Assembly: GCA_023151145.1 (NCBI GenBank)
Contig: JAKLJM010000326.1
Coordinates: 1 to 5,812, forward strand
Source: Bacteriovoracaceae bacterium
GTDB taxonomy: Bacteria; Bdellovibrionota; Bacteriovoracia; Bacteriovoracales; Bacteriovoracaceae
Length of the DNA: 5,812 bases
Direction of reading: 5' to 3'
How positions within the stretch are numbered: position 1 is the stretch's first letter; every line of letters begins with the position of its first letter. Below the pieces are notes generated by a model. That model was given only the letters and a program-made list of their open reading frames with translations. It was not told where the DNA came from and ran no database searches. Both the position numbers and the translations under genes were made by a program. This document shows, in pieces, positions 1-5,812 of this stretch.

Positions 1-853
1 TGGCTTTTGAAAAAAACTTTGTAACTTCTTCATCTAGACGTTGTTTAGATTTTGAATTGTAAAAGCTCGCAGTTGCGTTTCCAGGTTCTAAAGTGAGTGC
101 TAAACGAAAGTCTTCCATCGCTCTAAAATAATTCCCTTCACGGTATTCTCTTCTTCCTCTATGAATTAAAGACTCCACTTTGATTTTCGTTTCACGATCT
201 TCCATTTTATTTTTTTTAGATTCTGTTTGAGTGAATGGATCTTCAATTTCAGCTGATTCATTTACGGATTTTCCCGCATCTTTTACCACCTGACTTGTTT
301 CATCTTTTCCACCCATTAAAACATAAAGAACGACGACGATGACGACAACTAAGACCAGTCCATTTTTTTTACTTTTTGGCTCTGGTGTTGGCTCTTCAAC
401 ATCAAAATCATCTGGCCTTTTAATTGTTAGTTTACTCTTTTTATTGCCTTTTTCTTCAGAACTTTTACCTTTATCGCTAACAGGTACTAGTCCAGCTTCT
501 ATGACAAAGTAATTGTATTTTAAAACGGTTTGACCAATAACAATCTTCATGCCGTCTTCAAGAACTTTTTGTTTTTCCTTCGTATCGTTAACAATTATAC
601 CATTTTGAGTATTTAGATCTGTCACAGTATAGTGATTATCTACTAACGTAAATTCTGCATGTTCGCGTGAAATTTTCACGTCATTAATTTGAATATCAAC
701 TTTATCTCCTCTTCCAAGGAGAATTCGCTTTCCAGATAAATAGACAACTGTTCCCTTGCGTGGACCAGTCATACATAATAAACGATGATAAATCCCTTCT
801 TGCGTAGGATTTTTCAAATCGTTTGTGATATGTACATTTCCCTCTCTAGCCAT
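1..853 (-). CDS. FHA-domain, single-pass membrane protein with C-terminal TPR (3' end outside window)
   Basis: The frame is open for 284 codons from ATG at 853 and leaves the window at base 1, so the C-terminus is missing. Residues about 22-118 form an FHA (phosphothreonine-binding) domain with the core residues in place: G47-R48, S62-x-x-H65 and N84-G85. A charged, Pro/Glu/Lys-rich linker follows (about 125-164), then one membrane segment of almost pure Val/Leu (about 165-180). After a second polar linker, residues about 227-262 read as a TPR helix pair (AMEDFRLALTLEPGNA), probably the first of several. Basic residues just before the membrane segment suggest that the FHA domain is cytoplasmic and the TPR part periplasmic. 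The start lies 11 bases after the stop of the upstream FHA gene, with an AAGGT-like ribosome site, so the two are almost certainly co-transcribed. From the tadC context I infer a scaffold or assembly factor for a Tad-type apparatus. No enzymatic domain is visible in the portion present. Confidence 0.88.
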   Translation of the reverse strand, partial: MAREGNVHITNDLKNPTQEGIYHRLLCMTGPRKGTVVYLSGKRILLGRGDKVDIQINDVKISREHAEFTLVDNHYTVTDLNTQNGIIVNDTKEKQKVLEDGMKIVIGQTVLKYNYFVIEAGLVPVSDKGKSSEEKGNKKSKLTIKRPDDFDVEEPTPEPKSKKNGLVLVVVIVVVLYVLMGGKDETSQVVKDAGKSVNESAEIEDPFTQTESKKNKMEDRETKIKVESLIHRGRREYREGNYFRAMEDFRLALTLEPGNATASFYNSKSKQRLDEEVTKFFSKA

Positions 854-864
854 CAATACTTACC

Positions 865-2433
865 TTAAACGTCCAAAACAAAAGTTATATAAAATGATTT
901 TGCAAAACCATCTTTTCCAATTAATGAGGTGACATATATATTATATTCTTTCCCTTGCAGCTCATATCGTCCTTGTTGTGAAGTTCCCATATTGCTGGCG
1001 GATTGATCACATAGCTCAATCAAAGTTGCAGCAAACCCCTTTTCACGAGTGATATCTAAAATACTCATTCCTTCTGATGTTGATTGACGAATCCCACAAA
1101 CATCTTCACCTGGAGTATTAATTTTTACTAAGTTCTTTTGAGAATTTAAAACCATTACTGGCCCATGGGCACCAAGCATAAATTCTAATAAAGTATTTGT
1201 GTAACTTTCATCACTTTCTAATTCGTTTGGATCTATCTCTTGGTCCTGATCGGAAAGCTCTCGAATTCGTTGCAATGAAGTATTAATTGACGCTCTTACC
1301 GGTCCGAGCTCTTCAAACAACACTTTGCTATCTACGTTTCTTCTTTTACCTCTCAAAGCATCTTCTATTTGATATTTTAATTCTTCTAATGGTCTCAGCG
1401 TTAGATAATAGACTGCACCGTAAAAAATCACCGCCACCAATAACGACGTGATTAATGATTCAAAATAAGCTTTTGAACTATTAGAAGCTTCTACTGCTAA
1501 TGTTTTAGGGGCAAAACGAATGGCTAGAACGCCGATGATTTCACTTTGACCTGTTCTTGGATTATAAGCAAAAATCTTTTTCCCAATTCCAATCTCACCA
1601 CCATCTAAAAATTTTTGAAAAATTTCATTAGGTCCTTTCTTAGCGGCCCATTCTCTAGCTCGAACAGAAAATGAATCACTAGTATATTCATTTAATTTAG
1701 ACAACGGACGAATAATTCTTCCATCTAAATCAAATAACTCATACGATGAAATACCATTTCCTGAATCTTCTAAAAATCGAATATCTACTGCATCCCAGTT
1801 TCTATTCGAGAGAGCCTGTACATTTAATTTTGATACTAAGTCTGCGTAATGAGCTCCTCGAATACTAATTTCTGCTACTAAGATTTTTTTAGAATCTTGC
1901 AAGACCGGAAAGATAGTCAGCGTAATAGTAATGATAGCAAAAATGGCCGTTAGTATTCCGAAAAGAACTCGCCATTCATATTCTTGGTTAATGGCATATA
2001 CTGGTCCCATAACTTTATAGCGAAAGAGCCAAAATAGTTTTTGTATTAAATTTTCTGGAGGTGTTCCTCCACTCAGCAATTCTTCAATGGTGTCTTCTTT
2101 AACTATTTGGTTTTGAACTTTCTTTTTAATGACAACTTTTTTCTCTAAAACGTGAACAACTTGCAATACCGCATTTGGTAATCCAATTTTATCACCTGCT
2201 TTTAAAGTCGCTCTTTTAGCAATTTTGCCATTTACGAATGTACCGTTAGAACTTCCCAAATCTTGCAAATACAAAACATCGTCCGTCACGGTTAAACTAA
2301 GATGTTTTTTAGAGACACCTTCAACTTGTAGCGGAACATCTACAGAACTATCGCGCCCAAGAATACTTTCACCACTTTTCAGGATGATTTCTTGCCCACG
2401 TAATTTTCCACCAACTACGACTAATTTGTACAT
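865..2433 (-). CDS. FHA - transmembrane sensor - HAMP-like - PAS-like protein
   Basis: This 522-residue protein starts with an FHA domain (about 1-95) carrying G26-R27, S41-x-x-H44 and N63-G64, the residues that contact phosphothreonine in this family. A basic linker and an amphipathic stretch lead to a first membrane helix (about 154-176). An extracytoplasmic region of about 145 residues follows, then a second membrane helix (about 324-346). Next comes a HAMP-like helical segment (about 346-392, starting LRPLEEL), an acidic linker, and a PAS-like domain (about 417-520, starting GPVMVLN). The layout is that of a membrane sensor, but no histidine kinase, GGDEF, methyl-accepting or phosphatase domain follows the PAS region. 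The HAMP, PAS and periplasmic domain calls rest on pattern only. The start overlaps the end of the DUF192 frame by 13 bases and has AGAGGT about 4 bases upstream, which supports this ATG and suggests translational coupling. The likely role is sensing or signal relay for the neighbouring Tad-type system, through binding of a Thr-phosphorylated partner. Confidence 0.9.
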   Translation of the reverse strand: MYKLVVVGGKLRGQEIILKSGESILGRDSSVDVPLQVEGVSKKHLSLTVTDDVLYLQDLGSSNGTFVNGKIAKRATLKAGDKIGLPNAVLQVVHVLEKKVVIKKKVQNQIVKEDTIEELLSGGTPPENLIQKLFWLFRYKVMGPVYAINQEYEWRVLFGILTAIFAIITITLTIFPVLQDSKKILVAEISIRGAHYADLVSKLNVQALSNRNWDAVDIRFLEDSGNGISSYELFDLDGRIIRPLSKLNEYTSDSFSVRAREWAAKKGPNEIFQKFLDGGEIGIGKKIFAYNPRTGQSEIIGVLAIRFAPKTLAVEASNSSKAYFESLITSLLVAVIFYGAVYYLTLRPLEELKYQIEDALRGKRRNVDSKVLFEELGPVRASINTSLQRIRELSDQDQEIDPNELESDESYTNTLLEFMLGAHGPVMVLNSQKNLVKINTPGEDVCGIRQSTSEGMSILDITREKGFAATLIELCDQSASNMGTSQQGRYELQGKEYNIYVTSLIGKDGFAKSFYITFVLDV

Positions 2434-2748
2434 AAGACCTCTAAGACTTCCCCAACGCTGACATTAACATCTCTATCTGTTTTCAATTCTAATACCTGGT
2501 GAGAGGTGAAATACATTCTCGTCATTCGCCAAGGTTTCATATTTTTAATTACTTTTATAACTTTATTTTTAGAATCCATAAAAATGATATGCAAATCATA
2601 ATTCATAAAAAATTAACATTCCATCACCTTGATGAGGGATATTATCTGAAAACATTAACCCCTGAGCACGTTCAAAAAAACCATCTGCCAAAACAGCATT
2701 CTCACAAACAATTTCACCGTTATTTTTTTTTATGATAATTTTTTTCAT
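2421..2748 (-). pseudogene. DUF192 (UPF0127) family gene, disrupted by a frameshift
   Basis: Two overlapping minus-strand frames together make one DUF192-like protein. Frame one starts at ATG 2748, sharing its A with the tadC stop codon (TAATG), and runs 50 codons to TGA at 2598-2596. It carries the usual N-terminal features (FFERAQGLMFSDNIP, then GDGMLIF). Frame two runs from ATG 2606 to the stop at 2423-2421 and carries the rest: DLHIIFMDSKNKVIKVIKN, then KPWR, then HQVLEL, then VSVGEVLEV. The switch falls at six consecutive T (2612-2607 on the coding strand). Removing one T would fuse the halves into about 108 residues. Compared from memory with family members, about eight residues before the FFMRFPIDVVFLD-type segment also seem to be absent, so a small deletion of about 23 or 26 bases is an alternative to a one-base slip. 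DUF192 proteins are small beta-rich proteins of unknown function. It could be a true pseudogene, a sequencing error, or a gene expressed by slippage or reinitiation at ATG 2606. Confidence 0.75.
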
Positions 2749-4001
2749 TAACGACCTACCCATTCTAAAATGAGTGGAGCTGCAACAATAATCATTACCG
2801 CTGGAACAATTAAAAACATCATAGGAAAAAGGATTTTAGTGGCTGCAGTTGCACCCGCTTTTTCAATTTCCGATGATCTTTTTTGTCTAACTTCTAAGGA
2901 TAACGCCTTTAAAATTGGCCCGATTGATGCTCCGACAGAATCAGCTGCTACTAAGGTGGCAGAAAATGAAGAAATTTGAATTAAATCAATTCTCCAAGCT
3001 AAATTCCTTAAAGCTTCAGCTCGACTGGCACCAATTTTAATTTCCTTGATAACAATTTCAAACTCTTCAGTTAGAGCATTACGACTTGCTTTTTCATTCA
3101 CCTTTGCCATGGCTGCAATAAAATCTAGTCCTGCTTCTACAGAGAGAGCTAACATGTCTACGCAAAATGGCATATTACTGATTACTTCTTTTTGTCTTTG
3201 TTGAATTTTTCCTTTGACCCAAAAGTCTGGATAATAAAAACCGACAATTGAAATAATTGGGATGATTGATAGTGGCCAAGTCTCTTCTAGAAAGGCGCGT
3301 ACTCCCAAAAAGGTGATAGGAAATCCAATAATTAAAAAAAGTTTAAAGGAATAAAAGTCCTCAGGAGTTAAAACATTGGTCAATCCTGCAGATGCTAATT
3401 GTCTTTTATATTTTTCTTTAATAGCTTTCTTGTTTTTCATCCCATTTACGATGGGGGAAAAGTATCTTTTAAAAAATGGTCTTGAATATTTTAGGATAAT
3501 TCCATGTTTAGCAAGTTCGTCTTTATTAATTTTATTATCATCTAATTTTTCTTGTGCTTGGAATTGATCTTCATCTTGAAAAATTGTTCTCGCAATAAGA
3601 AAAACTGCTAATCCAATAAATCCTAACGAAGCATAAAATAATATATTAGATCCTTCATAAGCTAATTTATCTTCTTTTTCTAGACAGGCTAATTGCTCTC
3701 CACCGGTACAGGCGAGATTGATATACTCATCGTATTTAGGCTTTGCCTTTGGATTTGTTTCAATGAATTTTTTATATTCTAAAGCTGCTTGATAACAATT
3801 ACTTGCTTGATTTTCATTGTTACATGACTCTTCATACATGCGAAGAATTTCACGTGGCGACATTCCACGGTAGAGCCCCGTGTTTTTTTCTCTTTGTTGA
3901 ATAGTTTCTTTATTAAGATTATCTTCTGCTTGTGCAAATGCTTTATCTATTCCGAAGACTAGAGAGAGCAAAAGCAAAAGTCCGCCTAAAAAAGTTTTCA
4001 T
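2748..4001 (-). CDS. tadC: TadC-like pilus/secretion inner-membrane platform protein (T2SSF domain) with extra N-terminal periplasmic-type domain
   Basis: The 417-residue protein ends in a type II secretion F domain typical of TadC, the inner-membrane platform of Tad/Flp pili that works with the TadA/CpaF ATPase. Diagnostic parts are a hydrophobic pair of segments (about 219-257), the PDFWVKGKIQQRQKEV segment, D282 followed by SVEAGLD (about 287-293), then SVGASIGPILKAL, and a C-terminal membrane helix (about 389-412) ending EWVGR. SVEAGL favours TadC over TadB. The N-terminus is unusual: a signal peptide (about 1-24, probable cleavage near AFAQA), about 90 polar helical residues with Cys60, Cys69, Cys98 and Cys106, then a membrane segment (about 119-137). 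The start has GGAG five bases upstream. The gene overlaps the DUF192 start by one base and leads the DUF192-FHA-FHA group. TadA and TadB are not in the window. The TadC assignment is firm; the domain at the front is not one I recognise. Confidence 0.92.
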   Translation of the reverse strand: MKTFLGGLLLLLSLVFGIDKAFAQAEDNLNKETIQQREKNTGLYRGMSPREILRMYEESCNNENQASNCYQAALEYKKFIETNPKAKPKYDEYINLACTGGEQLACLEKEDKLAYEGSNILFYASLGFIGLAVFLIARTIFQDEDQFQAQEKLDDNKINKDELAKHGIILKYSRPFFKRYFSPIVNGMKNKKAIKEKYKRQLASAGLTNVLTPEDFYSFKLFLIIGFPITFLGVRAFLEETWPLSIIPIISIVGFYYPDFWVKGKIQQRQKEVISNMPFCVDMLALSVEAGLDFIAAMAKVNEKASRNALTEEFEIVIKEIKIGASRAEALRNLAWRIDLIQISSFSATLVAADSVGASIGPILKALSLEVRQKRSSEIEKAGATAATKILFPMMFLIVPAVMIIVAAPLILEWVGR

Positions 4002-4006
4002 TCTTT

Positions 4007-4010
4007 CTCC
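4007..4010 (-). promoter_or_regulatory. Ribosome binding site of the tadC-like gene
   Basis: On the minus strand GGAG stands five bases before the ATG at 4001 (GGAGAAAGAATG). It fixes the start of the TadC-like protein so that its signal peptide is included; the next in-frame Met is deep inside the N-terminal domain. Confidence 0.75.
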
Positions 4011-4026
4011 ATCATAAGTCTATGAT
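4011..4026 (-). repeat. Short inverted repeat in the tadC leader
   Basis: A perfect 6-base inverted repeat with a 4-base loop (ATCATA-GACT-TATGAT on the minus strand) lies directly against the GGAG ribosome site of the tadC-like gene, in the 78-bp gap after nagZ. It could be a small operator half-site pair or a weak RNA hairpin affecting translation. It is AT-rich and short, so chance is quite possible. The gap holds no GC-rich stem followed by a U-run, so I see no intrinsic terminator for nagZ, and no strong minus-strand -35/-10 pair. Confidence 0.3.
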
Positions 4027-4079
4027 AACAGAGAAATTGAAAACCTTTTTAAGTGAGTATAATGGTGGACAAATCTTCC

Positions 4080-5162
4080 TTATTTCTGATTATTTTTTTC
4101 CAGTATTTTTTTCTTTATATCTTCTAAAAACGCTTGTGATGTTTTTAAATTAACTTTCTTTTCAATGTCTGGAATATAGATTGGCTTATAATCTTTGAAA
4201 AATTCTTTCTTTTTCTCTGTTATTCTTTGTACTCGATCTTGCACTTCCGAATTCTTGAGTGTTTTATTTTTGACTGCATTTTTCAGACCTTCAAGCCCTT
4301 TTTGAGCTTCAGCCATTGTCCTATATTCAATTATATCAGTTCCTGCTTTGATCGCCATTACCGCTGCATCGCCTGTACCCCATCTATCAGCAACTGCTTT
4401 CATCTCCATATCATCAGAGATAATTAGTCCTTTATATTTCAATTCTTTTCTTAAAAGATCATGGGCCTTTGTACTTATCGAGCAAGGTAATTCTGGATCG
4501 ATATCCTCAACAATCATATGGGCCATCATAACAAAATCAACTCTTGCTTTAATGGCCTTAATAAATGGTTGCAACTCCTCTTCTCTGATTTCAGATAGAG
4601 GTTTTTTAACAATAGGCAAATCAAAATGAGAATCTTTTAAAGTATTACCATGCCCAGGAAAATGTTTTGCACACGATAATAGTTCGTGAGTTTCAAAACC
4701 TCTGATCATTGCAGAAACGAATTTTGATACTGTTTCATGATCTTTTCCAAATGATCTGTCCCAAATAACTTTATTTTGTTCGTTATTCCAAATATCACAA
4801 ACTGGTGCCATGTTTAAATTTACACCAACTGCTTTTAATTCTTCGGCCATTATCGATGCCATTTCAAACACAATTTTAGGAGAATCTAATTTTGCCACTT
4901 CCAACATTGGTGGAAAAAATGTGAATCCTGTTTTAAATCTCATCACTCTTCCGCCTTCGTGGTCAGTGCAGATAAAGAGAGGATATTCTTTTCTTAAAAC
5001 TTGGATACTATTCACTAGCTCCGCAACTTGCGCTGCAGATTCATAGTTGTTTGCAAAAAGAATGACTCCGCCAATATTTTCATTTTCAATAAAATTCTTT
5101 TCTTCATTTGTAAGTGCTAACCCACTAACACCTGTAATAATCATTTGTCCTAACTGACTCAC
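4080..5162 (-). CDS. nagZ: Beta-N-acetylhexosaminidase, glycoside hydrolase family 3 (NagZ type)
   Basis: The 360-residue protein is a single-domain GH3 enzyme without a signal peptide, hence probably cytoplasmic. NagZ enzymes remove GlcNAc from GlcNAc-anhydroMurNAc peptides during cell-wall recycling. Visible motifs are GGVILFANNY (31-40), the substrate loop TDHEGGRV (66-73), KHFPGHG (166-172), the acid/base Asp177-Ser-His179 dyad loop before DLP, and ISDDMEM (248-254), where Asp250 is the expected catalytic nucleophile. All catalytic residues expected for NagZ are present. Residues after about 320 form a lysine-rich tail beyond the barrel, slightly longer than the roughly 340 residues usual in Gram-negative NagZ. 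The start is GTG at 5162, immediately after the permease stop (TAAGTG). I prefer it to ATG 5144 because SQLGQMIITG matches the family N-terminus (IGQM-type segment) and GAGGAA lies three bases upstream. Tight linkage to a peptide permease suggests muropeptide recycling or digestion of prey wall fragments; that is an inference. Confidence 0.95.
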   Translation of the reverse strand: MSQLGQMIITGVSGLALTNEEKNFIENENIGGVILFANNYESAAQVAELVNSIQVLRKEYPLFICTDHEGGRVMRFKTGFTFFPPMLEVAKLDSPKIVFEMASIMAEELKAVGVNLNMAPVCDIWNNEQNKVIWDRSFGKDHETVSKFVSAMIRGFETHELLSCAKHFPGHGNTLKDSHFDLPIVKKPLSEIREEELQPFIKAIKARVDFVMMAHMIVEDIDPELPCSISTKAHDLLRKELKYKGLIISDDMEMKAVADRWGTGDAAVMAIKAGTDIIEYRTMAEAQKGLEGLKNAVKNKTLKNSEVQDRVQRITEKKKEFFKDYKPIYIPDIEKKVNLKTSQAFLEDIKKKILEKNNQK

Positions 5163-5812
5163 TTATTCCTCGCTTTGTGTTGGATCTAGATAATCTCTTA
5201 ATCCATCCCCAAATAAATTTAATCCAATAATTAACCCTGCCATTGTTGCACTCAGAATGATGGCAATATGAGGGGCTTCAAGTAAGACTGTTTTTGCACT
5301 TGAAAGCATTGTTCCCCAGGAATAAGGACTTGCTCCTAGTCCTAAAAATCCTAGTGCGGATTCACTAATAATGACACCACTTATTCCTAAAACCATATTA
5401 ACAATTAATACTGGAATGATTGATGGAAGTATTACTTTATAAAATAATCTAAACTCTCCAACGCCTACAGCTCTAGCACCTTCAACATATGTTAAATTGA
5501 GTACTCGCTTCGTTTCCCCTCGAGCAATTTTGGCATACCCTGGCCACCCTGTGATAATCAATGCAAAGACTAGACCTTGTACAGACTGACCAGTTACAGA
5601 CATGATCATGATTGCAATTAAAATACTTGGAAAGATAAAGACTAAATTGATGAGTAAATCAAAAAATACTTTAAACCAGCTAGGAGCTTTAACTGAGAGA
5701 TAACCTAAAACTAAACCTAAACTGGTAGTTGCAACAGTTACAATAAAAGATAAAGAGAGGGAGTAACTTAAACCTGCTGATAAACTTTCTAGTAAGGATT
5801 TACCTAATAAAT
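5163..5812 (-). CDS. OppC/DppC-type peptide ABC transporter permease (N-terminus outside window)
   Basis: The frame is open from the right edge (first full codon 5810-5808) to TAA at 5165-5163, giving 215 residues. Members of this family are usually about 300 long, so roughly the first 85-100 residues are missing and no true start is visible. The Met codons at 5609 and 5603 are internal: family sequence continues upstream of them (GKSLLESLSAG, matching the GRDVLSRLLYG region of DppC/OppC). The cytoplasmic EAA loop that docks the ATPase is clear (YVEGARAVGVGEFRLFYKVI, with ILPSIIP after it), followed by ESALGFLGLGASPYSWGTML and the C-terminal NLFGDGLRDYLDP signature. At least four hydrophobic segments are visible. 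The protein is one half of the inner-membrane channel of a peptide/nickel-class importer; its partner permease, ATPases and binding protein would be expected further upstream. It is followed directly by nagZ, so the substrate may be peptides or muropeptides, but substrate cannot be read from the permease. Confidence 0.93.
   Translation of the reverse strand, partial: LLGKSLLESLSAGLSYSLSLSFIVTVATTSLGLVLGYLSVKAPSWFKVFFDLLINLVFIFPSILIAIMIMSVTGQSVQGLVFALIITGWPGYAKIARGETKRVLNLTYVEGARAVGVGEFRLFYKVILPSIIPVLIVNMVLGISGVIISESALGFLGLGASPYSWGTMLSSAKTVLLEAPHIAIILSATMAGLIIGLNLFGDGLRDYLDPTQSEE
5166..5171 (-). promoter_or_regulatory. Ribosome binding site deciding the GTG start of nagZ
   Basis: GAGGAA lies inside the last codons of the permease gene, three bases before GTG 5162 and separated from it only by the permease TAA. 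A weaker AGGA precedes the alternative ATG at 5144. The stop-start arrangement suggests translational coupling of nagZ to the permease. Confidence 0.6.

Noticed and set aside
330..356. GAC/GTC-rich near-repeat (acgacgacgatgacgac) that might be a microsatellite.
   Set aside because: It encodes the valine run of the membrane helix in the FHA-TPR protein; composition explains it, although slippage there is conceivable.
2225..3567. Several plus-strand open frames of 60-80 codons opposite the FHA, DUF192 and tadC genes.
   Set aside because: They lie fully or largely antisense to well-supported genes, show no family features and lack good ribosome sites; they look like shadows of AT-rich coding sequence.
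4037..4063. Plus-strand TTGAAA and a perfect TATAAT that could form a promoter pointing right.
   Set aside because: The spacing is only 15 bases, the sequence is AT-rich so such matches are common, and a transcript would run antisense through nagZ with no gene on that strand.
4002..4079. Possible intrinsic terminator after nagZ.
   Set aside because: No stem of reasonable strength followed by a U-run is visible on the minus strand; the only inverted repeat is weak and lies against the tadC ribosome site.
4227..5046. Plus-strand open frames of 66-93 codons inside nagZ.
   Set aside because: nagZ is a confident gene with its catalytic residues in the opposite frame; the antisense proteins show no recognisable features.
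5163..5609. A 148-residue permease beginning at Met 5609.
   Set aside because: Coding sequence of the DppC/OppC family continues upstream without a stop to the window edge, so the Met is internal.

Overview
This is an AT-rich window in which every supported gene lies on the minus strand, so transcription runs from high to low coordinates. The gene set is a TadC-type pilus platform protein, a DUF192 reading frame, two FHA-domain membrane proteins, a NagZ-type glycosidase and an OppC/DppC-type permease. With the AT-rich, lysine- and isoleucine-rich proteins, this fits a Gram-negative of the Bdellovibrionota (Bdellovibrio / Bacteriovorax / Halobacteriovorax-like predators) or a related deltaproteobacterial lineage. 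That assignment is an inference from gene content; no taxonomic marker is present.

Layout in order of transcription. (1) 5812-5163 is the C-terminal two-thirds of an OppC/DppC-like inner-membrane permease; its start lies beyond the right edge. (2) 5162-4080 is a cytoplasmic family 3 beta-N-acetylhexosaminidase (NagZ type) that begins with GTG immediately after the permease stop codon. (3) 4079-4002 is the only real intergenic gap (78 bp). It contains a small inverted repeat and a good ribosome binding site, and probably separates two transcription units. (4) 4001-2748 is a TadC-like platform protein with an added N-terminal signal peptide and a four-cysteine domain. (5) 2748-2421 is a DUF192 gene whose two halves are in different frames. 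(6) 2433-865 is a 522-residue FHA / membrane sensor / HAMP-like / PAS-like protein. (7) 853-1 is a second FHA protein with one membrane segment and a C-terminal TPR; it continues beyond the left edge.

The first pair points to import of peptides, possibly muropeptides, coupled to cytoplasmic breakdown of cell-wall sugars. The second group is tightly packed, with a 1-base overlap, a 13-base overlap and an 11-base gap. It looks like an operon for a Tad/Flp-type pilus or secretion machine with its own FHA-based sensing or scaffolding proteins. The ATPase (TadA/CpaF), TadB, secretin and pilin are not in the window.

The points most worth a second look are the broken DUF192 gene, the extra periplasmic-type domain fused to TadC, and the FHA-sensor-HAMP-PAS protein that has no enzymatic output domain. 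I saw no tRNA, rRNA, CRISPR array, insertion sequence or convincing intrinsic terminator, and there is no gene-free stretch longer than about 80 bp.
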